Assembly (NCBI GenBank): GCA_039030395.1
Contig: JBCCEF010000010.1
Coordinates: 109,343-173,342 of the forward strand
Origin: Acidobacteriota bacterium
GTDB taxonomy: Bacteria; Acidobacteriota; Thermoanaerobaculia; Multivoradales; JBCCEF01
DNA length: 64,000 nucleotides
Direction of reading: 5' to 3'
Part shown: piece by piece, positions 1-8,694 of the stretch
How positions within the stretch are numbered: the stretch's first letter is position 1
Layout of the letters: every line of letters begins with the position of its first letter
Made by a program: the position numbers and the translations under genes
The notes under the pieces: model-generated
Told to the model about the DNA's origin: nothing
Seen by the model: the letters and a program-made list of their open reading frames with translations, nothing else
Databases searched by the model: none

Positions 1-579
1 GGCGTCGGCAAAACGACCTCCATCGCCAAGCTGGCGCACCACGGGCAGCGTCGCGGCAAGTCCGTGTTGATGGCCGCCGGCGATACCTTCCGCGCGGCGG
101 CGATCGAGCAGATTTCCCTGTGGGGCGAGCGTCTCGGGGTGGAGGTGATCCGTTCCTCCGCCGGCGCCGATCCCGCCTCGGTGGTGTTCGACGCCCTGCA
201 GGCGGCCCGCGCCCGGCGGGTGGACGAGCTGCTGGTGGACACCGCCGGCCGGCTCCACACCAAGGAATACCTGATGAAGGAGCTGGGCAAGATCGGCAAG
301 GTGATCGACCGCGAGGCCGAGGGCTGGCCGCGCCGGACGGTGCTGGTGCTCGACGCCACCACCGGCCAAAACGCCATCTCCCAGGCCCGCACCTTCAGCC
401 AGGTGATCCCCATCGACGGGGTGCTTCTCGCCAAATTGGACGGCACCGCCAAGGGCGGCATGGCGGTGGCCGTAGCCCGCGAGCTGGGGTTACCGGTGCT
501 CTACCTGGGGGTCGGTGAGATGTCGGAGGATCTGGTCGAGTTTCGGCCGCGGGAGTTCGCCACTGCGCTCCTCGGCTGA
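1..579 (+). CDS. ftsY: Signal recognition particle receptor FtsY (3' part)
   Basis: GTPase that docks the SRP-ribosome complex at the membrane. The gene is open at the window edge; 192 C-terminal residues are visible, starting inside the P-loop (GVGKTT). DTAGR lies near visible residue 80, followed by LVLDATTGQNA, KLDGTAKGG and the C-terminal GVGE-x-x-DL-x-x-F segment. The DATTGQNA and GVGEMSEDL forms favour FtsY over the paralogue Ffh, and no M domain follows. ribD begins 16 bases downstream. The N-terminal acidic and helical region is outside the window. Confidence 0.93.
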   Translation, partial: GVGKTTSIAKLAHHGQRRGKSVLMAAGDTFRAAAIEQISLWGERLGVEVIRSSAGADPASVVFDALQAARARRVDELLVDTAGRLHTKEYLMKELGKIGKVIDREAEGWPRRTVLVLDATTGQNAISQARTFSQVIPIDGVLLAKLDGTAKGGMAVAVARELGLPVLYLGVGEMSEDLVEFRPREFATALLG

Positions 580-595
580 ATCCCAGGCCAGGTTG

Positions 596-1702
596 ATGAG
601 CTTGGCCCTGCGGCTCGCTGCCCTCGGCCGCTGGACCGCCTCGCCGAACCCGATGGTCGGCGCCGTAGTGGTCGCCGACGGGGTGGTGGTGGGCCGCGGC
701 CACCATCAGCGTGCCGGCGGTCCCCACGCCGAGGTGGTGGCCCTGGAGGAAGCCGGGGAGCGTGCCCGCGGCGCCACCCTCTACGTCACCTTGGAGCCCT
801 GCTCCCACCAGGGCCGCACGCCGCCCTGCGTGGAGGCGGTGAAGGCAGCCGGCGTCGCTGAGGTGGTGGCCTGTCACCGGGATCCCGATCCGCGGGTCGC
901 CGGCGCCGGCTTCGCCGCCCTGCGGGCGGCCGGCATCGAGGTGAAGGTGGGGGTGAAGGCGGAACAGGCGGTACACCTCAACCTGTCCTTCCTCACCGCC
1001 CAGGTCCACCGGCGGCCGGCGGTCACCATCAAGTGGGCGATGAGCCTCGACGGCAAGATCGCCACGGCGAGCGGCGAAAGCCAGTGGATCTCCTCGCCGC
1101 CGGCCCGACGCTGGGCCCTCGCTCTGCGCGAAGAGCACGACGCCATCCTGGTGGGCAGCGGTACGGCGCTGGCGGACGATCCCCGCCTCACCCGGCGCCG
1201 AGGACGGGCCGAGGGGCCGATCGTGAGGGCGGTGCTCGACCGCCGCCTGCGCCTGCCGGCGGCGGCCCGGATGCTGGCCGAGGCGGGTCCGGTGCTGGTG
1301 TACACTCGCCGGCTCGTCGGCGCCGAGGCCGAAATGAAAACTGCGGCCGCGCCCCTGGGGGAGGCGGGCGCCGAGGTGGTGGCCTTGCCGCAGGCGTCGC
1401 CGGCGGAGGTGTTGGCGGACCTCCACCAGCGTGGCGTCCGCAGTCTGCTGGTGGAGGGCGGTGGCGAAGTGACCGCCGCCTTCGTCGAAGCTGGCCTATG
1501 GGACCGTGTGGTCGTGGTGCTGGCGCCGCGTTTGATCGGTGGGCGCGATGCTCCGGGCCCGGTCTCCGGCCGCGGCTTTTCGAGCCTCGCCGCGACCCCC
1601 GATGTGAGCTTTTTCCGGAGCCGGCGGCGCGGTCCGGACCGAATTCTCGAAGGATTGAGGGACGGATGTTTACCGGCCTTGTTACAGAGCTTGGGCGCAT
1701 AG
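596..1702 (+). CDS. ribD: Bifunctional riboflavin biosynthesis protein RibD (deaminase/reductase)
   Basis: Carries out deamination of the pyrimidine intermediate and then reduction of its ribosyl side chain, the second and third steps of riboflavin synthesis. The N-terminal deaminase has the zinc signature: HAE at residues 44-46 and PCSHQGRTPPC near 68-78, after SPNPMVGAVVV. The RibD_C reductase domain follows from about residue 145 (KWAMSLDGKIA, LVEGGGEV). I chose ATG 596 because it puts the family's ALRLAALGR helix at the N-terminus; TTG 593 is possible. The 3' end overlaps ribE by 37 bases. Confidence 0.93.
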   Translation: MSLALRLAALGRWTASPNPMVGAVVVADGVVVGRGHHQRAGGPHAEVVALEEAGERARGATLYVTLEPCSHQGRTPPCVEAVKAAGVAEVVACHRDPDPRVAGAGFAALRAAGIEVKVGVKAEQAVHLNLSFLTAQVHRRPAVTIKWAMSLDGKIATASGESQWISSPPARRWALALREEHDAILVGSGTALADDPRLTRRRGRAEGPIVRAVLDRRLRLPAAARMLAEAGPVLVYTRRLVGAEAEMKTAAAPLGEAGAEVVALPQASPAEVLADLHQRGVRSLLVEGGGEVTAAFVEAGLWDRVVVVLAPRLIGGRDAPGPVSGRGFSSLAATPDVSFFRSRRRGPDRILEGLRDGCLPALLQSLGA

Positions 1703-2277
1703 CTTCGGCACCGACCCCTTCCGGTCGTGGAGGAAGTCGGCTGGAGATCGCCCACCGGCAGGACTTGGGTGAGCGGCTGAGCCCGGGCGCCAGTCTGGCG
1801 GTGGCCGGCGTGTGCCTGACGGTGACGGACGGGGAAGCCGAGCGATCCGTTGTGGAACTGGCGCCGGAAACCCTCGCCCGCACCAATCTCGGCGATCTCC
1901 AAGCCGGTTCTCCGGTCAACCTGGAGCCGGCCCTGCGGGTGGGCGATGCCCTCGGCGGCCACTGGGTGCAGGGGCACGTGGACGGCTGTGTGGCGGTGGT
2001 CGGGCGGCAAGACCTCGAAGACCACTGTTGGCTGACCGTGGCGCTGCCGGAATCGCTCGCCGCCTATGTGGTGGAGAAAGGCTCCGTCACCCTCGACGGG
2101 GTGAGCCTGACGGTGGCGGCCCTCGCGGAGGACCGCTTCTCCGTCACCCTGATCCCGCACACCCTCGAAGTCACCACCCTCGGGGCGACCGGCGTCGGAC
2201 ACCGGTTGAATCTCGAAGTGGATGTCCTCGCCAAGTACGTCGAGCGGGCCGTCGCGGCGCGGCTACCGACAGCGTGA
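1666..2277 (+). CDS. ribE: Riboflavin synthase alpha subunit
   Basis: Dismutates two molecules of dimethylribityllumazine to riboflavin. The protein starts with the family hallmark MFTGLV and has two lumazine-binding repeats. The first holds AGVCLTV, and the second opens at GHWVQGHVDG and holds KGSVTLDGVSLTV. Its 203 residues match the usual length. It overlaps ribD by 37 bases and its stop overlaps the next GTG start (GTGA), so the genes are probably translationally coupled. ribA/ribB and ribH are not in the window. Confidence 0.94.
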   Translation: MFTGLVTELGRIASAPTPSGRGGSRLEIAHRQDLGERLSPGASLAVAGVCLTVTDGEAERSVVELAPETLARTNLGDLQAGSPVNLEPALRVGDALGGHWVQGHVDGCVAVVGRQDLEDHCWLTVALPESLAAYVVEKGSVTLDGVSLTVAALAEDRFSVTLIPHTLEVTTLGATGVGHRLNLEVDVLAKYVERAVAARLPTA

Positions 2278-3290
2278 AGGCCGATGCCGTGAAGAGCAGT
2301 CGGGCGGTGCGCTGGATCCCGCAACCGGTCGAGCCCGGGCGCTTCTGGATTCGTCAGCGGCCACAGCCTTGGCCGGCGGCGTCTGGGCCGTGGACGGATC
2401 TGGCGCGGAGTGCCATCGGGTCATCTTCCCTCACTTCCGGCGGCCCTGAGGGCGAAGGGCGCCCGCTCGATTTCCCTCCCCAGCGCCCGCCCGGCCTTCT
2501 CTACCTGCCGCCGGTGGATGCCGCCTCGGGAGCCTCGCGCTCGGCCTGGGCGGAAGGTTCGGCCAAGGATGGCGCTTCTTTGCTCTTGCAGTGCTCGGTG
2601 GGTTTCGACCGTCCGCCGACTACGAGTCGTCGAGCGTTGACCGTGGCCTGGGACCCCCTGGCCGCTCTGCTGGGCGAGGAGTCCTGGACCTGGCCGCGGC
2701 AACCCACAGGCGATGGCATCGCCGTCTGGCCGCTGATTCCCGGCCTGAGCACTGACCCGGGGACATGGGACGAGCAGTTCCGGGCCCTTCGCACCGCCGG
2801 CTTCTCGGTGGTCCAGCCGGTGGTGCCGGAGTTGACGCCGGTCGAGCGCCGCACGCTGGCGGAGCGTTGGGGAGACGAGGTGTTCGAAGAGCTGTTTCAC
2901 GGCCCGCGGCCGGACGAGCGCGCGTTTTCCCAGGCGGCCGCCCGGTACGGGTTGGCGCCCTTCCTGGCCCGCCCGCCGCGGGTGGCGGCTTCGGCGCGGG
3001 TGCGGAACAACGCGCGGTTGGCGGAGCGCCTGGCCCTGGCCGGCGAATTGTGGCTGCGCCTCGGCCGGCCGGACCCCCAGGGCCAGGCCTTCTTTCGGGC
3101 CGCCCGCTGGGCGGACGAGACGGGCTACGATGTAGCCGCCCTGGCGCGGGAGGGCAACCTGGCGGTGGTCGAGGCGGTCGACGGCCAGAGCGCCGAGGTG
3201 ATCCGCACGGTGGTCGCCGGCCCTGGCGATGACACCGCCGGAGAGGATCTCGCCGCGCGGCTGTTGGCCGAGTACTTGGGTACGGAGTAG
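2274..3290 (+). CDS. Hypothetical protein in the rib operon
   Basis: 338 residues, not recognised. GTG at 2274 overlaps the ribE stop, which gives a tightly coupled start; GC-rich third positions continue to the TAG at 3290. I see no signal peptide or membrane segment. The N-terminal third is Pro/Gly/Ser-rich. A central block (IAVWPLIPGL, then FSVVQPVVPELTPVERRTLAERWG) looks like part of an alpha/beta fold. The C-terminal third is Ala/Arg-rich and helical. It could relate to riboflavin only through position. A barrel protein gene follows after 23 bases. Confidence 0.7.
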   Translation: MKADAVKSSRAVRWIPQPVEPGRFWIRQRPQPWPAASGPWTDLARSAIGSSSLTSGGPEGEGRPLDFPPQRPPGLLYLPPVDAASGASRSAWAEGSAKDGASLLLQCSVGFDRPPTTSRRALTVAWDPLAALLGEESWTWPRQPTGDGIAVWPLIPGLSTDPGTWDEQFRALRTAGFSVVQPVVPELTPVERRTLAERWGDEVFEELFHGPRPDERAFSQAAARYGLAPFLARPPRVAASARVRNNARLAERLALAGELWLRLGRPDPQGQAFFRAARWADETGYDVAALAREGNLAVVEAVDGQSAEVIRTVVAGPGDDTAGEDLAARLLAEYLGTE

Positions 3291-3313
3291 ATCTCCAACG
3301 GAGGAGAATTGCG

Positions 3314-4063
3314 ATGCGAGTCAGAGAGACGTTCCGAAGAACCCGACTTCTCGGCCTCTCCCTATGCCTGGCTCTGGGCGTGGCTTTCGCCGGTCCGGCG
3401 CTGGCCTGGGACGTTGACACCGGTATGTCGCAGGAGACCTTCCGTCTGTTCCATGACCGGATGGTCTTCGCCGCCTATCCCTACGCCCGCCACGGCGCGG
3501 CGCCCCTGGGTCTGGTCGGCTTCGACATCTATGCCGACCTGTCGGCGGATCTCGATGCTGGCGACGACGACGCCTTCCTGGCGGCGATCGACGGCAGCCT
3601 GCCCGGCGACGCCCTGGCCTTCGTGCGGGTGGGAGCCCGCAAGGGGCTGCCCGGCGGGTTCGATCTCGGCGCGGGCTATGCCCGGGCAGTCGACGGCGAC
3701 ATCGAGCTGCTCTCCGCCGACCTGCAGTGGGCGATCCTCAAGGGAGGCGCCTTGAAACCGGCTCTGTCGCTGCGCCTGACCGGTACCCAGAACCTCGACA
3801 GCGGTCCCTACCAGGTGGAAATCTACGGTGCCGAAGTGCTGCTTTCGAAAGGCTTTCCGCTGTTCACGCCCTATGTCGGCGTGGGGTTCTACCGCGGCGA
3901 AGGGGATCTGGAGCGATCCGGTGGCGGAAGGTTCAGCCGCAGCGAGGACGGCACCTTCGCCTACGCCGGGGTGACCGTTAACCTGCTGGTGCCGAAGATC
4001 AACTTCGAGCTGGAGCAGGGCGAGTCGTTCCAGGGCGCGGTGCGCGTCTCGATCGGCTTGTAG
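3314..4063 (+). CDS. YfaZ-like outer-membrane beta-barrel protein
   Basis: 249 residues with a clear signal peptide (arginines, then LLGLSLCLALGVAFAGPALA, cleavage probably after ALA near residue 31). The mature part alternates hydrophobic and polar residues as in an 8-12-stranded barrel and contains FTPYVGVGFYRGEG and FAYAGVTVNLLVPKINFELEQGES. It ends in a C-terminal strand suited to Bam recognition (VRVSIGL). A GGAGGA Shine-Dalgarno lies about 8 bases upstream. YfaZ assignment is by strand pattern, so only the barrel class is firm. Confidence 0.75.
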   Translation: MRVRETFRRTRLLGLSLCLALGVAFAGPALAWDVDTGMSQETFRLFHDRMVFAAYPYARHGAAPLGLVGFDIYADLSADLDAGDDDAFLAAIDGSLPGDALAFVRVGARKGLPGGFDLGAGYARAVDGDIELLSADLQWAILKGGALKPALSLRLTGTQNLDSGPYQVEIYGAEVLLSKGFPLFTPYVGVGFYRGEGDLERSGGGRFSRSEDGTFAYAGVTVNLLVPKINFELEQGESFQGAVRVSIGL

Positions 4064-4077
4064 GGTCGGGATTCTCG

Positions 4078-5103
4078 ATGAGCATCGATCTCCGCTCCGA
4101 CACGGTCACCCGGCCGAGTGAACGGATGCGCCGGGCGATGGCCGATGCCGAGGTCGGCGACGATGTGTTCCGCGAAGACCCGACGGCGATCCGGCTGGAG
4201 GAGCGGGCGGCGGAGCTCCTGGGTAAGGAGGCGGCCCTCTTCGTGCCCTCCGGCACCATGGGCAACCAGATCGCCCTCCACCTCCACGGTCGTCCCGGCT
4301 GCGAGGTGGTCTGTGAGGCCGAGAGCCACATTCTGCTCTACGAGCTCGGCGCCATGGCCGCCCTCTCCGGACTGCTGCCGAAACCGGTGGCCGGCGAGGC
4401 GGGGCTGCTGGCGCCGGAGGACGTGGAGAAGGCGATCGCGCCGGAGGTGGTCTACCGCTCCCGCACGGCGCTCCTGTCCCTTGAAAACACCCACAACATG
4501 GCTGGCGGCACGATCTATCGGCGGGATCGACTCGCATCGCTGCTGGCGGTCGCTCGGCGCCACGAGCTGCCGGTGCACCTGGACGGCTCGCGCCTATTCA
4601 ACGCCGCCGTCGCCCTCGACTTGCCGGTGGCGGAGCTGGCCGCCGGCTGCGATTCAGTGATGATCGCCCTGTCGAAGGGACTCGGAGCGCCGGCCGGATC
4701 GCTCCTCGCCGGCTCCCGGCCCTGGATCGCCGAGGCCCGGCGGGTGCGCAAGATGTTCGGCGGGGCGATGCGCCAGGTGGGGGTGCTGGCGGCGCCGGGA
4801 CTTCTGGCGCTGGAAGAGGGGCCGGCGGCCTTGGCGGCGGATCACCGCCACGCCCGGCGGCTGGCCGAAGCGCTAGCGGCGCTGCCCGGTTGGGGCATCG
4901 ATCTGAAGCGGGTGGAGACCAACATCGTCATCGCCTCGCCGCCCGGTGGCGACGCCTACACCTTCTGTCGACAGGCCTCGCGGGCGGGCGTGATGGCCGT
5001 TCCGGTGAGCGCCGAGGCGGTGCGATTCGTCACCCACCGGGATGTATCGTCGGACGATGTGGATCAAGCAATCCAGGTGATTCGCACGCTCCGAGCCTGC
5101 TAG
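4078..5103 (+). CDS. ltaE: Low-specificity L-threonine aldolase
   Basis: PLP enzyme of fold type I that cleaves threonine or allo-threonine to glycine and acetaldehyde. The N-terminus IDLRSDTVTRPS and the block GDDVFREDPT are diagnostic, followed by FVPSGTMGNQ. The Schiff-base lysine is in MIALSKGLGAPAGS. 341 residues is full length. It starts 14 bases after the barrel gene and its stop overlaps the stop of the convergent ridA gene. Confidence 0.93.
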   Translation: MSIDLRSDTVTRPSERMRRAMADAEVGDDVFREDPTAIRLEERAAELLGKEAALFVPSGTMGNQIALHLHGRPGCEVVCEAESHILLYELGAMAALSGLLPKPVAGEAGLLAPEDVEKAIAPEVVYRSRTALLSLENTHNMAGGTIYRRDRLASLLAVARRHELPVHLDGSRLFNAAVALDLPVAELAAGCDSVMIALSKGLGAPAGSLLAGSRPWIAEARRVRKMFGGAMRQVGVLAAPGLLALEEGPAALAADHRHARRLAEALAALPGWGIDLKRVETNIVIASPPGGDAYTFCRQASRAGVMAVPVSAEAVRFVTHRDVSSDDVDQAIQVIRTLRAC

Positions 5104-5492
5104 CCGAGTCGCGCCACCAGGTCGATCTCCACCAGCGCACCCTTCGGCAGGCCCGCTGCCTGCACCGTCGAGCGGGCCGGTCGGTGGTCGCCCATCGCTT
5201 CCCCGTAGAGGGTGTTCAGAGTCGCAAAATTCCCCATGTCCATCACGTAGATGGTCGCCTTGACGACGTCCGAGAAGGTGCAGCCGGAGTTGGCCAGAAC
5301 CGCTTCGAGATTCGCCAGCACCTGCTTCGCCTGAGCCTCGAAGTCACTCTCCCCGTCCGTGCTCTGGACCATCTCTTCCGTTGCCGGATCGAGACCGATC
5401 TGGCCGGAAGTGTAGAGAAATCCGTCGACCTCGACGGCCTGGGAGTAGGGTCCGACCGCCGCCGGGGCGCGGTCCGTGTTCTTCAGTTTCAT
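5100..5492 (-). CDS. ridA: RidA family enamine/imine deaminase
   Basis: Hydrolyses reactive 2-aminoacrylate and related enamines released by PLP enzymes such as the neighbouring threonine aldolase. It has VGPYSQAVEVDGFLYTSGQIGLDP near residues 15-35, the catalytic-site Arg in the PARSTVQAAGLPKGALVEID block, and the usual length (130 residues). Its ATG overlaps the hpt stop (TGATG), so it is the second gene of a leftward hpt-ridA pair. Confidence 0.93.
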   Translation of the reverse strand: MKLKNTDRAPAAVGPYSQAVEVDGFLYTSGQIGLDPATEEMVQSTDGESDFEAQAKQVLANLEAVLANSGCTFSDVVKATIYVMDMGNFATLNTLYGEAMGDHRPARSTVQAAGLPKGALVEIDLVARLG

Positions 5493-6070
5493 CAGAAGTC
5501 TTCCTCGTAAACGCCGATGTACGGCAGGTTGCGGTAGCGGTCGGCCAGGTCGAGGCCGTAGCCGACCACGAACAGGTCTTCGATCTCGAAGCCACAGTAG
5601 TCAATCGGCACGTTCACCTTGCGCGCCTCGCGCTTGTCGAGGAGAGCGCACAGCCGCACGCTGCGGGCGCCGCGGTGCTTGAGCAGCGCCAGAATGGTGG
5701 ACAGGGTGAAGCCGGTGTCGACGATGTCCTCGATCAGCAGCACATCGCGGTCGCGGATGGCCAGGTCGACGTCCTTGAGGATGCGTACCTCGCCGGGGCT
5801 GGTGCCGTCGCGGTAGCTAGAAGTCTGAAAGAAGTCCACCTTCACCGGCAGTGTCTCGATTTCCTTCAGAAGGTCCACCATGAAGAAGACAGAGCCCTTG
5901 AGCACGCCGATGCACAGCAGCGGTTGCGGCGCCGATCCCTCGCCGAGTTCCTCGGCCCGCCGCAGGTAATCGCGCTCGATCTCGGCGGACATCTCGGCGA
6001 CGCGGGCTTCCAGCCGCTCCCGGGAGATGAGGACTCGGGGACTCGAATTCGGGTTTTGGTCAGCCATCAT
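5492..6070 (-). CDS. hpt: Hypoxanthine phosphoribosyltransferase
   Basis: Salvages hypoxanthine or guanine with PRPP to IMP or GMP. Motifs: LKGSVFFMVDLL (first PPi loop), SSYRDGTSPGE (flexible loop), and VLLIEDIVDTGFTLS (PRPP-binding motif). 192 residues is typical. Together with the nearby nucleoside phosphorylase, apt and mtnP it gives the window several purine-salvage genes. Only 18 bases separate it from the divergent gene at 6089, so at least one of the two promoters must lie inside the opposing gene. Confidence 0.94.
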   Translation of the reverse strand: MMADQNPNSSPRVLISRERLEARVAEMSAEIERDYLRRAEELGEGSAPQPLLCIGVLKGSVFFMVDLLKEIETLPVKVDFFQTSSYRDGTSPGEVRILKDVDLAIRDRDVLLIEDIVDTGFTLSTILALLKHRGARSVRLCALLDKREARKVNVPIDYCGFEIEDLFVVGYGLDLADRYRNLPYIGVYEEDF

Positions 6071-6088
6071 CTAGAATGGGCCTCTCCT

Positions 6089-7711
6089 ATGAAGGTCGAA
6101 GACAGCATGTCCGTCGAGCAACTCAATGTGCTTCACCGGCGCTACGTATCGCTCTCTCAGCGCTTCCGGGCCGCCTGGGTTTTTCATCAGTTCTTGCAGA
6201 GTCTTGCGAAGCTGTTCTTCGAAGGCTTCGACGATCGGTATCCGGCGGAATTCCAGCACCTTTACGGCCGATTGAAGGACATTTCCCAGAACCTCAACGC
6301 CTCCGAGGCGGGAGGCCTGGCGAACCAGATGGACGCCGTGGATCGGCAGCTTCGGGAGCTGATGGGTGCGCTGCTGGCGGAGGATAGCAGAGTCGATCCG
6401 TCCTTCCTGCGGCAGTTCTTCATGCGCTTCCGGAAGTACGACGAGAAGATTCTGATGCAGCTCGTGCGGTTCTACCTCTATTCCCATCCGGGGGAGGCCT
6501 GGCAGGCGGACCGCATCGACAAGATCGACTTTCTCTTGAGCCGCATGGGCGAAGAAGAGTCGGACGGCAAGGGGCCCGTGCGGCTGCGCGATCGCCGCCG
6601 CCTGGAAGAGGTCTATCGCAATCTGCGCAGCCTGCTGCCGGGTTCGCCCAAGGACCCGGAGGTGGTGGTCAAGCGGCGCCAGCGGATTCAGGATCTGGCG
6701 GAAGAGGTGACCGCCATCGATGATCTCGACAAGCTCAACGAAGAGCGTCTGGTGCAGCGCTATCGCACCTTGAAGCACAGCCTGGGTGAATTGTTCTTCG
6801 AGCCGGAGATGTTGATGGCAATGGTCGAGGCCAATCTCGCTTTCAAGAATAAAGTGCGCGACCTCTACAGCCGCGAGGAGCGGCGCATCTTCACGGACTA
6901 CCAGCAGATCTTCGATCTCGAACGGCAGGTGGAGACGGACGCCTCGATGGAGTCGGATCTCGATCAGCTACGCAGCGAAGTCGAGCGCTTCGAAGAGCAT
7001 CTGCAGCGGGACGACCTGCGCCTCGACGACCTGGCGCACATTCGCAAGCGGGTGCGGTCCCTGATGCCGCGCCTGTCGCCGTCCCAAGCGGAGGCGCCGG
7101 ACCTCGACGCCGTCGCCCTCGACCCCTTCGGCCGGGACGAAGAGGATTCCGCCGCGGCGCAGCCCGATCTCGCTCCGGCGGAGGCGGTGGACGACGACGG
7201 CCAGTGGGTTGCCGAACACCTGGAGCGGCTGATCGAGGCTTTGAGCGGCACCACCCTGGGCGCGCCGCCGAAGGCGGTGAGCCTGACGCCGGACGTCTTC
7301 CACCTGGCCCTCGAAGAGCGCGAGGTGGTCGCCTTCCGCAACCTGCTGCAGGCGGACCGCCTGCATGCTCGGTCCGGCGGCGGCGGGGATGCCCAGATGG
7401 ACCGATTCATCCTGCGCGCCGCAGCCTTGCGGCAGCGTTTGGCGGAGGAGCTGGAACGCGTGCGCGAGACCCTCGACGACACGGTGGTGGACGGCACCTC
7501 GCCGGTGGCCATCGCCCGCACCAGCGTGCGCATCGCCGACGAAATGCTCGGGCGCTTCGAGTCCATCGGCCGCAACCTCGTCCGCCAGGGAAGGGCGCAG
7601 GAGGCGCGCGGCGTGGAGTTGCTCAAAATGCGCTTGATGCGCGAGTACGTCTCGCTCTGGCTGCTGGTCTACCGGGACGGGGCGTCGAATAGCGCCGCGA
7701 CGGAGTCCTAA
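6089..7711 (+). CDS. Hypothetical helical protein
   Basis: 540 residues, not recognised. The sequence is rich in Arg, Glu, Leu and Gln, with long amphipathic helices and probable coiled coils (for example LDQLRSEVERFEEHLQRDDLRLDDLAHIRKR split over residues 290-325). No signal peptide or membrane segment is seen, and an acidic linker (DEEDSAAAQPDLAPAEAVDDD) lies near residue 355. ATG 6089 was chosen; ATG 6107 (MSVEQLN) is an alternative. It converges on the purine nucleoside phosphorylase gene. Confidence 0.7.
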   Translation: MKVEDSMSVEQLNVLHRRYVSLSQRFRAAWVFHQFLQSLAKLFFEGFDDRYPAEFQHLYGRLKDISQNLNASEAGGLANQMDAVDRQLRELMGALLAEDSRVDPSFLRQFFMRFRKYDEKILMQLVRFYLYSHPGEAWQADRIDKIDFLLSRMGEEESDGKGPVRLRDRRRLEEVYRNLRSLLPGSPKDPEVVVKRRQRIQDLAEEVTAIDDLDKLNEERLVQRYRTLKHSLGELFFEPEMLMAMVEANLAFKNKVRDLYSREERRIFTDYQQIFDLERQVETDASMESDLDQLRSEVERFEEHLQRDDLRLDDLAHIRKRVRSLMPRLSPSQAEAPDLDAVALDPFGRDEEDSAAAQPDLAPAEAVDDDGQWVAEHLERLIEALSGTTLGAPPKAVSLTPDVFHLALEEREVVAFRNLLQADRLHARSGGGGDAQMDRFILRAAALRQRLAEELERVRETLDDTVVDGTSPVAIARTSVRIADEMLGRFESIGRNLVRQGRAQEARGVELLKMRLMREYVSLWLLVYRDGASNSAATES

Positions 7712-7720
7712 CCGCCGAGC

Positions 7721-8581
7721 CTACCCAGGGATCAAGTCGGGATCCGCGATCATCGCTGCCAGCAGTCGCGACACGTCCCGGGCGGCGACCTTGCCGGCTT
7801 CCACCACCTCGTCGTGATCCAAGGCCTCACCGGTATCGCCGGCGGCGGCGTTGGTGACCAGCGACATGACGAAGCAGCGGCACCCCAGGTGGTTCGCCGC
7901 GATCACCTCCAGCACCGACGACATTCCCACCAAGTCCGCTCCCAGGGCGCGCAGCATGCGCACTTCTGCCGGCGTTTCGTAGCTCGGACCGGGTAGGCCG
8001 GCGTAGGTGCCGCTCGTCAGCTCGATACCCAACTCCTCGCCGTGATGCCGGGCGAGGGCCCGTAGGGCTGGGTCGTAGGCCTGGGTCATGTCCGGGAACT
8101 GCGGTCCCCAGGCCGCCGGTAGGGCGCCACGGAGGGGATTCATACCGATCAGGTTGAGGTGATCCTCGACCACCACCAGGTCACCCGGCGCCAGGCCGCG
8201 CCGCAGTCCGCCGGCGGCGTTGGTCATCAACAGTGCCCGGGCACCGAGGAACCAGCCCAGGCGGGTCATGAACACCGTTTGATGGGCATCGAATCCCTGG
8301 TAGCTGTGCAATCGCCCGCGCACGTACAGCACGTGGCGTTCAGGCGCCGGTTGCAGCAGCTCGATGGAGAGCGGGTGGCCCTCGATCGCCGCCACCTCGA
8401 AGGGCAGTAGGCGGGTCAACGGCTGCGGCCCGTACACCACCTCGCCGAGGTCCACCGCCAGACCGGATCCGGACACCACCAGGGCGTCCGGCCGGGGCCA
8501 GCCGAGGGCGTCGTAGCGGGCGACTCCTCGGTCGATGGCCTGCTCGGCGGAGAGTTCGCCAGTGTGGCTGGGCTCGTTCAT
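7721..8581 (-). CDS. Purine nucleoside phosphorylase (trimeric type)
   Basis: Phosphorolysis of inosine or guanosine to the free base and ribose 1-phosphate. Diagnostic blocks: VVSGSGL near the N-terminus, RLHSYQGFD (phosphate site), LMTNAAGGL, VVEDHLNLIGMNPL, YAGLPGPSYETPAEVRM and LGADLVGMSSVLEVIAANHLG (purine-site Glu and Asn region). 286 residues fits the trimeric family. ATG 8581 is the first start that gives a family-like N-terminus; the reading frame upstream of it looks non-coding. Confidence 0.92.
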   Translation of the reverse strand: MNEPSHTGELSAEQAIDRGVARYDALGWPRPDALVVSGSGLAVDLGEVVYGPQPLTRLLPFEVAAIEGHPLSIELLQPAPERHVLYVRGRLHSYQGFDAHQTVFMTRLGWFLGARALLMTNAAGGLRRGLAPGDLVVVEDHLNLIGMNPLRGALPAAWGPQFPDMTQAYDPALRALARHHGEELGIELTSGTYAGLPGPSYETPAEVRMLRALGADLVGMSSVLEVIAANHLGCRCFVMSLVTNAAAGDTGEALDHDEVVEAGKVAARDVSRLLAAMIADPDLIPG

Positions 8582-8694
8582 GGGAGGGGTATCGTAGCAG
8601 TCCGGGGAGCTGCTATGTTTCCCATCGGAGGCACCCCATCGGATGCCCGTTTTCGTCTGCTCGCCCTGATTCAGCTTCCATTCATGGAGATGCC

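Noticed and set aside
560-600. FMN riboswitch for the riboflavin genes.
   Set aside because: ribD starts 16 bases after ftsY within a coding run, leaving no room for the aptamer.
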